DNA from: an uncultured Pseudomonadales bacterium
GTDB lineage: Bacteria; Pseudomonadota; Gammaproteobacteria; Pseudomonadales; Cellvibrionaceae
Length of the DNA: 15,966 nucleotides
Direction: 5' to 3'
NCBI GenBank assembly: GCA_938048505.1
Contig: CALIUX010000300.1
Span: forward strand, 1-15,966
In this document: one piece after another, positions 1 through 6,360 of the stretch
How positions within the stretch are numbered: position 1 is the first letter of the stretch
Layout: the number at the start of each line of letters is the position of its first letter
Translations under genes and position numbers: made by a program
Notes under the pieces: generated by a model
Databases searched by the model: none
The model's input: only the letters and a program-made list of their open reading frames with translations
What the model was told of the DNA's origin: nothing

Positions 1-1163
1 GCTGCAGGGCGATGTGAAGCAATTTGGCGAGCAGTCGAACCTGTGGAAGTTGGCACAACAATACCATCAACGTCTAAGTCACGTGCAGACATCGCTACTT
101 GCTTACAAATGTACTCTTGTAAGTTGTTAGACTCGCTATCAAAGTTAATGCCGCTAGCTGTATTTTCTTCAACGTGCGATGCAATACGCGCCATCGTGTC
201 TACGGCTTCAAAAGGGTAATCACCGTAGGCTGACTCGCCCGATAACATGACTGCATCGGTACCATCTAATACGGCGTTCGCCACATCAGAGATTTCTGCA
301 CGGGTTGCACGCGGGTTTTGAATCATGCTTTCTAACATCTGAGTCGCGGTGATAACAGGAACCTGCGCCTTGATGCATTTTTGAATCATCTCTTTCTGTA
401 CTAAGGGCACTTGCTCACCGGGTATTTCAATGCCTAAGTCACCACGCGCGACCATTACGCCGTAAACAACCTCCAAGATTTCTTCGAGGTTATCAACGCC
501 TTCACGGTTTTCGATCTTAGCAATGATTTTAATGGGTGAATTCTTGGCATCAAGAATTTCTTGAACATCCAAAACATCTTGCTTATTGCGCACAAATGAA
601 TGTGCAATAAAATCTACGCCTGAATCGATTGCCATTTCGATAAAGGTCTTATCGCGCTCTGTAACAGAAGGTAGTTTGATTTCAACGCCCGGAACATTAA
701 CGCTCTTTTTCTTTTTGATCTTGCCATTATTGAGTGCAGTGGTGTAAAGCGCACCATCGTCTTTGCTATCAACAACTAACTCTAAAAGGCCATCGTCTAT
801 TAGGATGTGGGCACCTACAGGAACATCTTTTACAAAGCCTAAGTAGTTGACTTGCACGGCTTCACGAGTCGTAGCAACGTCTAAACCATCCGAACGAAAA
901 GTTACTTTTTCGCCCGTTTTGATTTGAAGGTCTTCTTCTATTTTAAGGTTTGTGCGCATCTCTGGGCCTTTGGTATCAACCAAAACAGCCAGTTTTTCGC
1001 TTACTGCGCGCACATTATCGATGACTTTACGGGTATCTTCGGGAGTTTGGTGCGCCGTATTCAAACGGATAACATTTACACCTCGCTTGGCTAATTCGCC
1101 AATAAACTCAACATCGCCTTTAAGGTCAGAGACCGTTGCTACAATTTTCGTCTTTTTAGTCAT
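1..1163 (-). CDS. pyk: Pyruvate kinase, C-terminus cut by window edge
   Basis: Last step of glycolysis: phosphoenolpyruvate + ADP to pyruvate + ATP, in the cytosol. I translated this frame myself. It opens at ATG (1161-1163) with MTKKTKIVATVSD and stays open to base 1, about 387 codons of a usual ~470-480, so the missing part is the end of the C-terminal domain. Seen motifs are DTKGPEMRT (substrate and K+ region), AKIENREGVDNL, MVARGDLGIEI, ATQMLESMIQNPRATRAE and DAVMLSGESAYG, with PTSTGSTARQIASHRPA near the edge. It is unusual at residues 33-38: RLNTAH replaces the usual RLNFSH, and the N-terminal motif lacks the common GP of TIGPAS. The Glu in GPEMRT, typical of K+-dependent enzymes, is present. 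A TACAAT -10-like box (1203-1208, minus) lies about 40 nt upstream. The ribosome site is weak. Family assignment is firm; isozyme class is not. Confidence 0.96.
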   Translation of the reverse strand, partial: MTKKTKIVATVSDLKGDVEFIGELAKRGVNVIRLNTAHQTPEDTRKVIDNVRAVSEKLAVLVDTKGPEMRTNLKIEEDLQIKTGEKVTFRSDGLDVATTREAVQVNYLGFVKDVPVGAHILIDDGLLELVVDSKDDGALYTTALNNGKIKKKKSVNVPGVEIKLPSVTERDKTFIEMAIDSGVDFIAHSFVRNKQDVLDVQEILDAKNSPIKIIAKIENREGVDNLEEILEVVYGVMVARGDLGIEIPGEQVPLVQKEMIQKCIKAQVPVITATQMLESMIQNPRATRAEISDVANAVLDGTDAVMLSGESAYGDYPFEAVDTMARIASHVEENTASGINFDSESNNLQEYICKQVAMSARDLDVDGIVVPTSTGSTARQIASHRPA

Positions 1164-1346
1164 TTTCGCGTCACACATCAGGTGGATAAAAATTTGGGCG
1201 ACATTGTACTCGAATTTACACAAAATGGGGTGAAAATTGCGACCTTATAAGGAGTAGCATAACCATTGCAATGAGATGAAATTCTGTGTATTAAGCAAAA
1301 AAATCGCCCAGATTTGGTGCAACTCATAGCATGGGGAAATGCTTTT

Positions 1347-1766
1347 CTATTCACCTTGAAGGGTTAGGGCTAGTCTGCGCTCACCGCCATAGTTGCGGTG
1401 TTCGCACAGGTAAATGCCTTGCCAAGTACCTACATTCAAATGGCCACTCTTAACTGGCAGGGTCACACTCGAACCCAGCAAGCTGGCTTTAAGGTGGGCG
1501 GGCATATCATCGCTCCCCTCATCATTGTGTAAAAAATAAGGCTCATTTTCTGGGACAGCATGATTAAAAAAGCTTTCAAAATCTTGCCTAACAGTGGGGT
1601 CAGCATTTTCATTGATCGTTAATGAAGCCGATGTATGTTGAATATGCACATGCAATAGCCCCACTTGAAGTTGGACAATCTCAGGTAATTGTTCAAGTAC
1701 TTCACGCGTCACCAAATGAAAACCGCGCGGTCGTGCGCGTAATTGAATATCTTTTTGTATCCACAT
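1347..1766 (-). CDS. yjbQ: YjbQ/UPF0047 family protein (secondary thiamine-phosphate synthase-like)
   Basis: A single-domain protein of 139 residues, the usual size of the UPF0047/YjbQ family. Members have weak thiamine-phosphate synthase activity, but their real role is unsettled. Family hallmarks are visible: HIQHTSASLTINENADP, an acidic stretch with EGSDDMPAHLK, and the C-terminal GTWQGIYLCEHRNYGG. His and acidic residues in these blocks probably form the active or metal site. I start it at ATG 1764-1766, which has AAAGG about 8 nt upstream. An in-frame TTG at 1838 would add 24 low-complexity residues unlike the family. It stands alone on the minus strand, divergent from the methyltransferase-like gene at 1912. 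It reads toward pyk, with a 183-nt gap that holds no other gene. Confidence 0.93.
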   Translation of the reverse strand: MWIQKDIQLRARPRGFHLVTREVLEQLPEIVQLQVGLLHVHIQHTSASLTINENADPTVRQDFESFFNHAVPENEPYFLHNDEGSDDMPAHLKASLLGSSVTLPVKSGHLNVGTWQGIYLCEHRNYGGERRLALTLQGE

Positions 1767-1872
1767 AATAGCGGCCTTTCTATACGTATAATAAGATTCT
1801 GTTGGATTATGCCATGCATTATGCGGTGGCATTGGCAAAATGGTAACCTAGACATAACAAACGGTTTTAATA

Positions 1873-1897
1873 CCACTTAAGCCCTTCACCACTTAAG
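1873..1897 (+). repeat. 9-bp direct repeat CCACTTAAG, two copies, 16-bp period
   Basis: CCACTTAAG occurs at 1873-1881 and again at 1889-1897. Each copy contains the palindrome CTTAAG. The second copy runs into the AAGGAAA ribosome site of the gene starting at 1912, so a protein bound there could affect its expression. No matching regulator is recognised, and chance is possible in so short a repeat. Confidence 0.4.
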
Positions 1898-1911
1898 GAA
1901 AAGCATCACCT

Positions 1912-2373
1912 ATGGTAAGTCTCGAACTCAAAATACCCCCTCCTATTATCACCCTGCTATTTGGTATTCTTATGTGGTTTATTGCGCAGGCACTCCCTAC
2001 TTCAATCGCCCTTTTGGCGTTTAAAAATAGCTTCTCTGTCATAGTGCTCTTTCTCGGTATGGCTTTTTGTCTTGCTGGTGCAATAACATTCAAACTTGCA
2101 CAGACAACGATCAACCCACAAAAACCTCATGAAACTTCGTCATTGGTCACATCTGGGATTTATCGAATATCACGTAATCCAATGTACCTCGGTTTTTTTC
2201 TAGTGCTGATTAGCTGGGGAATATATTTATCCAATATATTCACTCTCGCAATGACGGTTTTATTCGTGCTGTATATGAATAAATACCAAATCAAACCCGA
2301 AGAAAGAGCTCTACTGAACTTATTTCCAGCAGAGTTTACAACCTACACCGAAACGGTGCGGCGCTGGCTGTGA
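1912..2373 (+). CDS. Isoprenylcysteine carboxyl methyltransferase (ICMT/PEMT)-like membrane protein
   Basis: A 153-residue integral membrane protein of the ICMT/phospholipid methyltransferase group, which uses S-adenosylmethionine on lipid-soluble substrates. Hydrophobic segments lie at about residues 10-35, 42-62 and 93-121. After them come the group's cytosolic signature RISRNPMYLG (about residues 84-93) and a late PEERALLNLFPAEF block, whose Glu residues are part of the SAM/substrate site in relatives. Bacteria lack prenylated CaaX proteins of the eukaryotic type, so the real substrate is unknown; a lipid or small hydrophobic molecule is likely. The start at ATG 1912 has AAGGAAA upstream. 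It is a single gene, divergent from yjbQ and followed by a 173-nt gap before moaE. Family assignment is good; function is open. Confidence 0.86.
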   Translation: MVSLELKIPPPIITLLFGILMWFIAQALPTSIALLAFKNSFSVIVLFLGMAFCLAGAITFKLAQTTINPQKPHETSSLVTSGIYRISRNPMYLGFFLVLISWGIYLSNIFTLAMTVLFVLYMNKYQIKPEERALLNLFPAEFTTYTETVRRWL

Positions 2374-2434
2374 AGCGATGCTTTATGTGTTTTGCTCTAC
2401 GGGATAACCGTATAACGGAGGGACATCATCATTG

Positions 2435-2450
2435 TACTCATTCATGAGTA
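2435..2450. repeat. Short palindrome TACTCAT-TC-ATGAGTA upstream of moaE
   Basis: Perfect 7-bp arms separated by 2 nt, centred about 105 nt upstream of moaE in the 173-nt gap between two plus-strand genes. The shape suits a dimeric regulator site. As a hairpin the loop is too short and there is no T-run, so it is not a terminator. No known consensus is recognised. Confidence 0.35.
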
Positions 2451-2546
2451 ATGGAGTTTATTCATGCTAGATGTTGATGTTCGTTTTAGCTTATTCTAAA
2501 AAGAACACCCCCTACTCAAGCTGCCACCGATAATGACTGCATTTTT

Positions 2547-2978
2547 ATGATTACTGTTCAAACACAAGATTTTGACCCGCATAAACTTTATGAAGCGTTA
2601 CGCATCAACGCCCAAACAGGTGCGATTGTGACATTTACAGGCTTAGTCAGAGAGTTTGCTGGTGCAGAGCCCCTTCATCTCGAACACTACCCCAAAATGA
2701 CAGAGTCAGTACTCCGTAGCATTAGTGATGAAGCTAAAAAGCGCTGGCCGCTTGAAGCCGTTACTATTGTGCACCGTGTAGGCAAATTAGCGCCAACAGA
2801 GCAGATTGTCTTTGTGGGAGTGGGCAGCGCACACCGAAAGGCCGCTTTTGAAGCGTGCCATTACATAATCGATTTACTCAAGACACAGGCCCCCTTTTGG
2901 AAAAAAGAGGGTGACCGCTGGGTTGAGGCAAAAGCAAGTGATAATCATGCAGCAAGCCATTGGAGCAGAGATGAATAA
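2547..2978 (+). CDS. moaE: Molybdopterin synthase catalytic subunit MoaE
   Basis: Large subunit of molybdopterin synthase. With thiocarboxylated MoaD it inserts the two dithiolene sulfurs into cyclic pyranopterin monophosphate during molybdenum cofactor synthesis, in the cytosol. Its 143 residues are close to the usual ~150. Visible family motifs are IVTFTGLVRE (27-36), LHLEHYPKMTE (43-53) and VGSAHRKAAFEACHYIID (92-109). LLKTQAPFWKKE follows, where K112 and K119 match the two catalytic lysines (K119 and K126 in E. coli), with the same 7-residue spacing. The start at ATG 2547 has no clear ribosome site. No moaD, moaA, moaB or moaC is adjacent, unlike the common moaD-moaE arrangement, so the partner must be encoded elsewhere. 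Identity is firm. Confidence 0.96.
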   Translation: MITVQTQDFDPHKLYEALRINAQTGAIVTFTGLVREFAGAEPLHLEHYPKMTESVLRSISDEAKKRWPLEAVTIVHRVGKLAPTEQIVFVGVGSAHRKAAFEACHYIIDLLKTQAPFWKKEGDRWVEAKASDNHAASHWSRDE

Positions 2979-3044
2979 GCAACTGTGTATAGGAAAAAAG
3001 GCGAATAGGAGCAGAAAATCATGCAAGATGACTTGAATCCTAGG

Positions 3045-3926
3045 CTAAGATTTAGACTTATCGACTAACGGATTATCAACGGCTCCCCCACATTTTTTAC
3101 AATATGCTGCATCGTGATCATGGCCTGATTTACCACAATTAGGGCATGATATGAGCGTCCTTTCGCGCTGAATTTCTTGCGACAATTCTGCCGTTACAAT
3201 CCCTGTTGGCACAACAATAATAGAGTAACCCGTTAGCATAGCCGCAGAAGCAACAATTTGCCCTAAAGTTGTTTGGGGCGTGATATCGCCATACCCAACC
3301 GTCGTGATCGTCACAATTGTCCAGTAAATGCTGCGAGGAATACTCGTAAAGCCATTTTCAGAGCCCTCAACCAAAAACATAATTGACCCAAAAATGGTTG
3401 CAAATACCAAAACAACTATAAAAAAGACAAACATTTTTCGGCGGGCCTGAACCAAAGCACGCACTAATACATTGGCTTCGGCCAAGTAACGCATCAGCTT
3501 GAGTACGCGAAAGACGCGCAAAATGCGAAAGAGGCGCAGCATAAGTAAATAGTTTGTGCCAGGCAGCAGCAAACCAATGTAGGCAGGTAGAATAGACAGT
3601 AAGTCTATCACTCCATAAAAGCTCCGCACATATGACCAACGGCTTGGTGAACAATAGATTCGCGCAATATACTCAGCGGTAAACAATGCAATAAACACCC
3701 ACTCCGCATAGTGGAATGCCATGCCCCACTGTTTATTGAGGGCAACGACTGAATCCATCATCAAAGCAATGACACTGAGCACAATGGCGTAAATTAAGAG
3801 CAAGTCAAATAACTTACCTGCTGGCGTATCCGTACCAAAAATAATAATGTAGATGCGCTCTTTTAAGCTTGGCTGATGAGGGCGCGGTTTAGCTGTATTC
3901 ATAAGAATCGTTTTTGAGTCACTCAT
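3045..3926 (-). CDS. Voltage-gated-type K+ channel with C-terminal zinc ribbon
   Basis: Inner-membrane cation channel of the six-segment voltage-gated family, acting as a homotetramer. From ATG 3924-3926 it has 293 residues: S1 about 41-60, S2 73-92, S3 103-121, then S4 with R131, R134, R137, R140, K143 and R146 at every third position. S5 is about 165-187. The pore has the K+ filter TTVGYGD (208-214), and S6 (226-247) contains VVPTG. A short tail ends in CPNC-x11-CKKCG (C261, C264, C276, C279), a zinc-ribbon pattern. K+ selectivity is strongly indicated; gating behaviour is inferred from S4. A GTG start at 3977 is possible but would overlap yciH. ATG 3902 is an alternative if transcription starts close to 3926. 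It is divergent from yciH, with 35 nt between start codons. Confidence 0.93.
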   Translation of the reverse strand: MSDSKTILMNTAKPRPHQPSLKERIYIIIFGTDTPAGKLFDLLLIYAIVLSVIALMMDSVVALNKQWGMAFHYAEWVFIALFTAEYIARIYCSPSRWSYVRSFYGVIDLLSILPAYIGLLLPGTNYLLMLRLFRILRVFRVLKLMRYLAEANVLVRALVQARRKMFVFFIVVLVFATIFGSIMFLVEGSENGFTSIPRSIYWTIVTITTVGYGDITPQTTLGQIVASAAMLTGYSIIVVPTGIVTAELSQEIQRERTLISCPNCGKSGHDHDAAYCKKCGGAVDNPLVDKSKS

Positions 3927-3939
3927 AGCTTTGTATAAT
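3911..3939 (+). promoter_or_regulatory. Predicted promoter of yciH
   Basis: A perfect TATAAT (3934-3939) lies about 22 nt before yciH ATG and just ahead of a strong AGGAGGG ribosome site (3951-3957). The -35 is poor: TTTTTG at 3911 with a 17-nt spacer, or TTGAGT at 3914 with 14 nt. The region overlaps the start codon of the divergent K+ channel gene, so the two genes may interfere with each other. Confidence 0.5.
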
Positions 3940-3961
3940 GCCAGCTTTTTAGGAGGGAACA

Positions 3962-4285
3962 ATGCCCAAAAACTCACGCCTAGTGTATTCCACTGATCAA
4001 GGCAAAATCAAAGAAGACACGACAACCCATGCACAGCCAGTCGGTGATGGCATTGTACGCTTACACCGTGAGAGCAAAGGCCGCGGGGGCAAGGGTGTCA
4101 CGCTCATTAAAGGGTTGCTTTTAGACAACACAGAGTTAAAAAAGCTGGCCAAACAGCTTAAGCAAGTGTGCGGAACAGGTGGTAGTGTAAAAGAGGGGAT
4201 TATCGAGATACAAGGTGAACAACGTGAAAAACTAAAGCCCATTTTAGAACAAAAAGGCTACACAGTTAAAATTTCTGGCGGGTAA
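3962..4285 (+). CDS. yciH: YciH/SUI1 (eIF1-like) translation factor
   Basis: A 107-residue protein with a SUI1 domain, the fold of eukaryotic and archaeal initiation factor eIF1. The E. coli homologue YciH affects fidelity of start-site and initiator-tRNA selection; its physiological role is modest. Visible signatures are the basic loop RESKGRGGKGVTLIKGL (about 36-52) and the LKQVCGTGGSVKEGIIEIQG core (about 66-85), with KISGG at the C-terminus. The start at ATG 3962 is fixed by a strong AGGAGGG ribosome site and a TATAAT box upstream. Size matches the family. It is followed by a Fur-controlled promoter, so it probably forms its own transcript. Confidence 0.94.
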   Translation: MPKNSRLVYSTDQGKIKEDTTTHAQPVGDGIVRLHRESKGRGGKGVTLIKGLLLDNTELKKLAKQLKQVCGTGGSVKEGIIEIQGEQREKLKPILEQKGYTVKISGG

Positions 4286-4309
4286 AGCCAAATACTTATC
4301 GTCAAAAAC

Positions 4310-4338
4310 TTGAAATGATAATGATTATCATTTAATGT
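4310..4338 (+). promoter_or_regulatory. Fur box inside a sigma70-like promoter
   Basis: TTGAAA (4310-4315), a 17-nt spacer, then TAATGT (4333-4338) form a plausible promoter. A perfect palindrome fills the spacer: arms AAATGATAAT and ATTATCATTT around a central G (4313-4333). It contains TGATAATGATTATCA, an exact match to the 7-1-7 form of the Fur consensus TGATAATnATTATCA. Fe2+-loaded Fur bound here would block RNA polymerase, so the methyltransferase gene at 4372 should be switched on when iron is scarce. The predicted leader is about 27 nt. The sequence match is seen directly; regulation is inferred from known Fur behaviour. Confidence 0.85.
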
Positions 4339-4371
4339 TAGATTTCATGCACTCACTAGCAGGTACGTACG

Positions 4372-5067
4372 ATGATAATCTCTCAACATGACAACCAGCT
4401 ATTAAATCCACTTCAGCTACGTGCCAGAGCTTCTAAACGCTATGGCTTTATTGATGCAGCGGCTTCTGCCCTAGTGCAAAAGCTCGGTTTAGAGCATCAA
4501 ACAACCTTAAGTGCACGAGAACAACTAGAACTTCAGCAATGTAAGTGGATTGACTCTCAAATCCAGAATTACCTCACAGAGAACCCTAACGCTATTGGTA
4601 TAGAGCTAGGAGCAGGCATCAACACGCGCTTCCATCGATTATCTGCTCGCCTAGAGTGGCCCACTTTTCGATGGGCTGACATTAATACGCCCAGAGACCA
4701 TGCTTTTAGCCAATCTCTATTGCCCATTACGGATAATTACCGACAAATAGGCTGCGATATCTGGAACGAAGATTGGCTTTACCGAACGAGCTGGGTCAAA
4801 GGCTGCCCGCTTCTGGTGGTTATTGAAGATTTACAACCCCGCTCTCATGATAAGCTAAGTTACCTGCTAGAAGATTTGAGACAACGTGCGCAGCGTTTTC
4901 ACCTCATCGTCACATGGCAAGGTCACCTAAGCGCTCCTATCAAAAAAGGCGGGCTTCAGGCTTTATCAAACGCACATTTTAAGGTCAGTAAATCCCCTAT
5001 AGTGAATCGCCTTTCACGCTTAATGGGTGGGCCTGAGTGGCAAGGTCTGCACGCTATTTCACATTAA
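4372..5067 (+). CDS. Class I SAM methyltransferase, leucine carboxyl methyltransferase (LCM)-like
   Basis: A 231-residue cytosolic protein with features of the LCM/Tcmp-type O-methyltransferases. After a helical N-terminus (EQLELQQCKWIDSQIQNYL, about 50-68) comes motif I, GIELGAGINTRFHRL (76-90), which binds SAM. WADIN follows, with D103 in the place of the acidic residue that contacts the SAM ribose. A later VVIEDLQPRSHDKL block matches motif IV/post-I positions. No signal peptide or membrane segment is seen. The start at ATG 4372 has AGG about 11 nt upstream. The Fur box places it under likely iron control. The amine oxidase follows on the same strand after about 135 nt and could share the transcript. 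The substrate cannot be deduced; a carboxylate or hydroxyl group on a small metabolite is the best guess. Fold assignment is good, family placement moderate. Confidence 0.82.
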   Translation: MIISQHDNQLLNPLQLRARASKRYGFIDAAASALVQKLGLEHQTTLSAREQLELQQCKWIDSQIQNYLTENPNAIGIELGAGINTRFHRLSARLEWPTFRWADINTPRDHAFSQSLLPITDNYRQIGCDIWNEDWLYRTSWVKGCPLLVVIEDLQPRSHDKLSYLLEDLRQRAQRFHLIVTWQGHLSAPIKKGGLQALSNAHFKVSKSPIVNRLSRLMGGPEWQGLHAISH

Positions 5068-5202
5068 GTGACAATACGATAAGCCATCATGCGTAAAAAT
5101 TGCCTAATAGAATAAGGGCTATTTTTATCTTTTCGTTATGTTTTTCTTTCAGAAACAGGCAATATAGCGCCGCATTCAAAACTGAAAATGAGAGACAACA
5201 GC

Positions 5203-6279
5203 ATGAAAACCGATATTCTAATTGTTGGTGGAGGTCTATCGGGTTTGGCGCTCGCATACCAACTGGAGCAGGCAGGTAAAGATTATATTGTAATCGAATC
5301 ACGCGCTCGTTTAGGTGGCCGTATTCACGCTCATATTCACGACCAAGACCAAAGCAAACAATATTATGACTTGGGCCCCTCATGGTTTTGGGACGGCCAG
5401 CGTCGCATGGCTAAGCTGATAGATGACCTAAACCTCAGTACTTTCATGCAATACGCTCAAGGAGAGCTTTGTTATGAGGATGAACAAGGCAATGTACAAA
5501 AAGGCCAAGGCTATGCCTCGATGGCCGGTTCCTATCGCATAAAAGGCGGTATCATTCAGCTAATTGATAGTATTCGAGAAAAGCTCCCTACTTCAAAATG
5601 CTTATCCGACCATACAGCATTAAGCTTTGAGCAAAATGAAACAGGCATCACGACAACAATTAAAGACAAGCACCAACATACAATTTCGATTCACAGTGAA
5701 AAGGTCGTGCTAGCTTTACCTCCACGCGTAGCAGCAGAAACATTATCTTATAACCCTGCTCTCTCAGCAAAAACAATAAAAGCCATGCAAGCCATTCCAA
5801 CATGGATGGCAGGGCATGCAAAAGTCATCGCAACGTATGCCAAACCCTTTTGGCGTACAGCGAATCTATCAGGTGATGCGATGAGTCGATTAGGTCCGAT
5901 GGTTGAAATCCACGATGCATCCCCTCAAGAAGGCGGTCCTTATGCATTATTTGGATTTGTAGGCGTACCACCTCATATTCGGCAACAGCACCCTGATGAA
6001 CTATTGAAAGCAACTCGTGCTCAACTTACTCGATTATTTGGTGAAGAGGCCAATCACCCAATTGATGTTGTCTTACAAGATTGGGCATTTGAAAAAGAAA
6101 CGGCGACAGACTTAGACCATCAACCACTCAATCACCACCCGCGTTACGGTTTAACTGCGCCGTTGCAAAATCTTTGGGATGGTAGGTTATTATTAGGCTC
6201 CACAGAAACCGCCTCCGATTTTGGTGGTTATCTTGAGGGTGCATTGGAAGCTGCAGAACAGGTTTTGGCTAAGCTTTAA
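5203..6279 (+). CDS. FAD-dependent amine oxidase family protein
   Basis: A 358-residue flavoprotein of the monoamine oxidase/amino-oxidase superfamily. The N-terminal FAD site is clear: ILIVGGGLSGLALAYQL (GGGLSG at 9-14) with E32 for the adenosine ribose, then LGGRIHAH (37-44). The C-terminal family signature LLLGSTETASDFGGYLEGAL contacts the flavin. The protein is shorter than typical monoamine oxidases (~450 or more), so the substrate domain is compact. I chose ATG 5203, which has GAGAGAC upstream; ATG 5188 (five residues longer) has no ribosome site. No export signal is evident. It may be cotranscribed with the Fur-controlled methyltransferase, or have its own promoter in the 120-135 nt gap, where I see only weak boxes. 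The substrate (amine, amino acid or carotenoid-like compound) is unknown. Confidence 0.9.
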   Translation: MKTDILIVGGGLSGLALAYQLEQAGKDYIVIESRARLGGRIHAHIHDQDQSKQYYDLGPSWFWDGQRRMAKLIDDLNLSTFMQYAQGELCYEDEQGNVQKGQGYASMAGSYRIKGGIIQLIDSIREKLPTSKCLSDHTALSFEQNETGITTTIKDKHQHTISIHSEKVVLALPPRVAAETLSYNPALSAKTIKAMQAIPTWMAGHAKVIATYAKPFWRTANLSGDAMSRLGPMVEIHDASPQEGGPYALFGFVGVPPHIRQQHPDELLKATRAQLTRLFGEEANHPIDVVLQDWAFEKETATDLDHQPLNHHPRYGLTAPLQNLWDGRLLLGSTETASDFGGYLEGALEAAEQVLAKL

Positions 6280-6311
6280 GTTTAACTCAGCTCAAAAAAT
6301 GATGCCTAGAC

Positions 6312-6356
6312 AAGAGCAATAAAGCAAGCGCTTTTTAGGCATGCTTTATTGCTCTT
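6312..6356. terminator. 15-bp perfect hairpin between convergent genes, likely bidirectional terminator
   Basis: Arms 6312-6326 (AAGAGCAATAAAGCA) and 6342-6356 are exact reverse complements around a 15-nt loop. The hairpin sits between the ends of the amine oxidase (plus, 6279) and the DoxX-like gene (minus, 6361), the expected place for a shared terminator. The stem is AT-rich and no clean T-run follows, so strength is uncertain. A second pair, TGCCTA (6303-6308) with TAGGCA (6336-6341), and an inner AAAGC/GCTTT stem (6321-6334) followed by Ts compete with it. Confidence 0.6.
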
Positions 6357-6360
6357 AGAG

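Noticed and set aside
952..1233. 93-codon plus-strand open frame opposite the start of pyk
   Set aside because: It is the antisense shadow of pyruvate kinase, which has clear family motifs throughout; no ribosome site and no recognisable product.
2464..2499. 11-codon plus-strand frame with GGAG upstream of its ATG, between the ICMT-like gene and moaE
   Set aside because: Good ribosome-site spacing, but too short and without any similarity I recognise; no link to moaD.
3021..3068. 15-codon plus-strand frame with AGGAG 9 nt upstream, just after moaE
   Set aside because: It overlaps the 3' end of the K+ channel gene antisense and shows no domain; one chance ribosome site is not enough.
4372..6279. 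Methyltransferase/oxidase pair considered as a siderophore biosynthesis cluster
   Set aside because: No NRPS, NIS synthetase, exporter or TonB-dependent receptor in the window; only the Fur box links it to iron.
6312..6356. Hairpin considered as an insertion-sequence end or attachment site
   Set aside because: No transposase, target duplication or integrase nearby; its position between convergent stops fits transcription termination.
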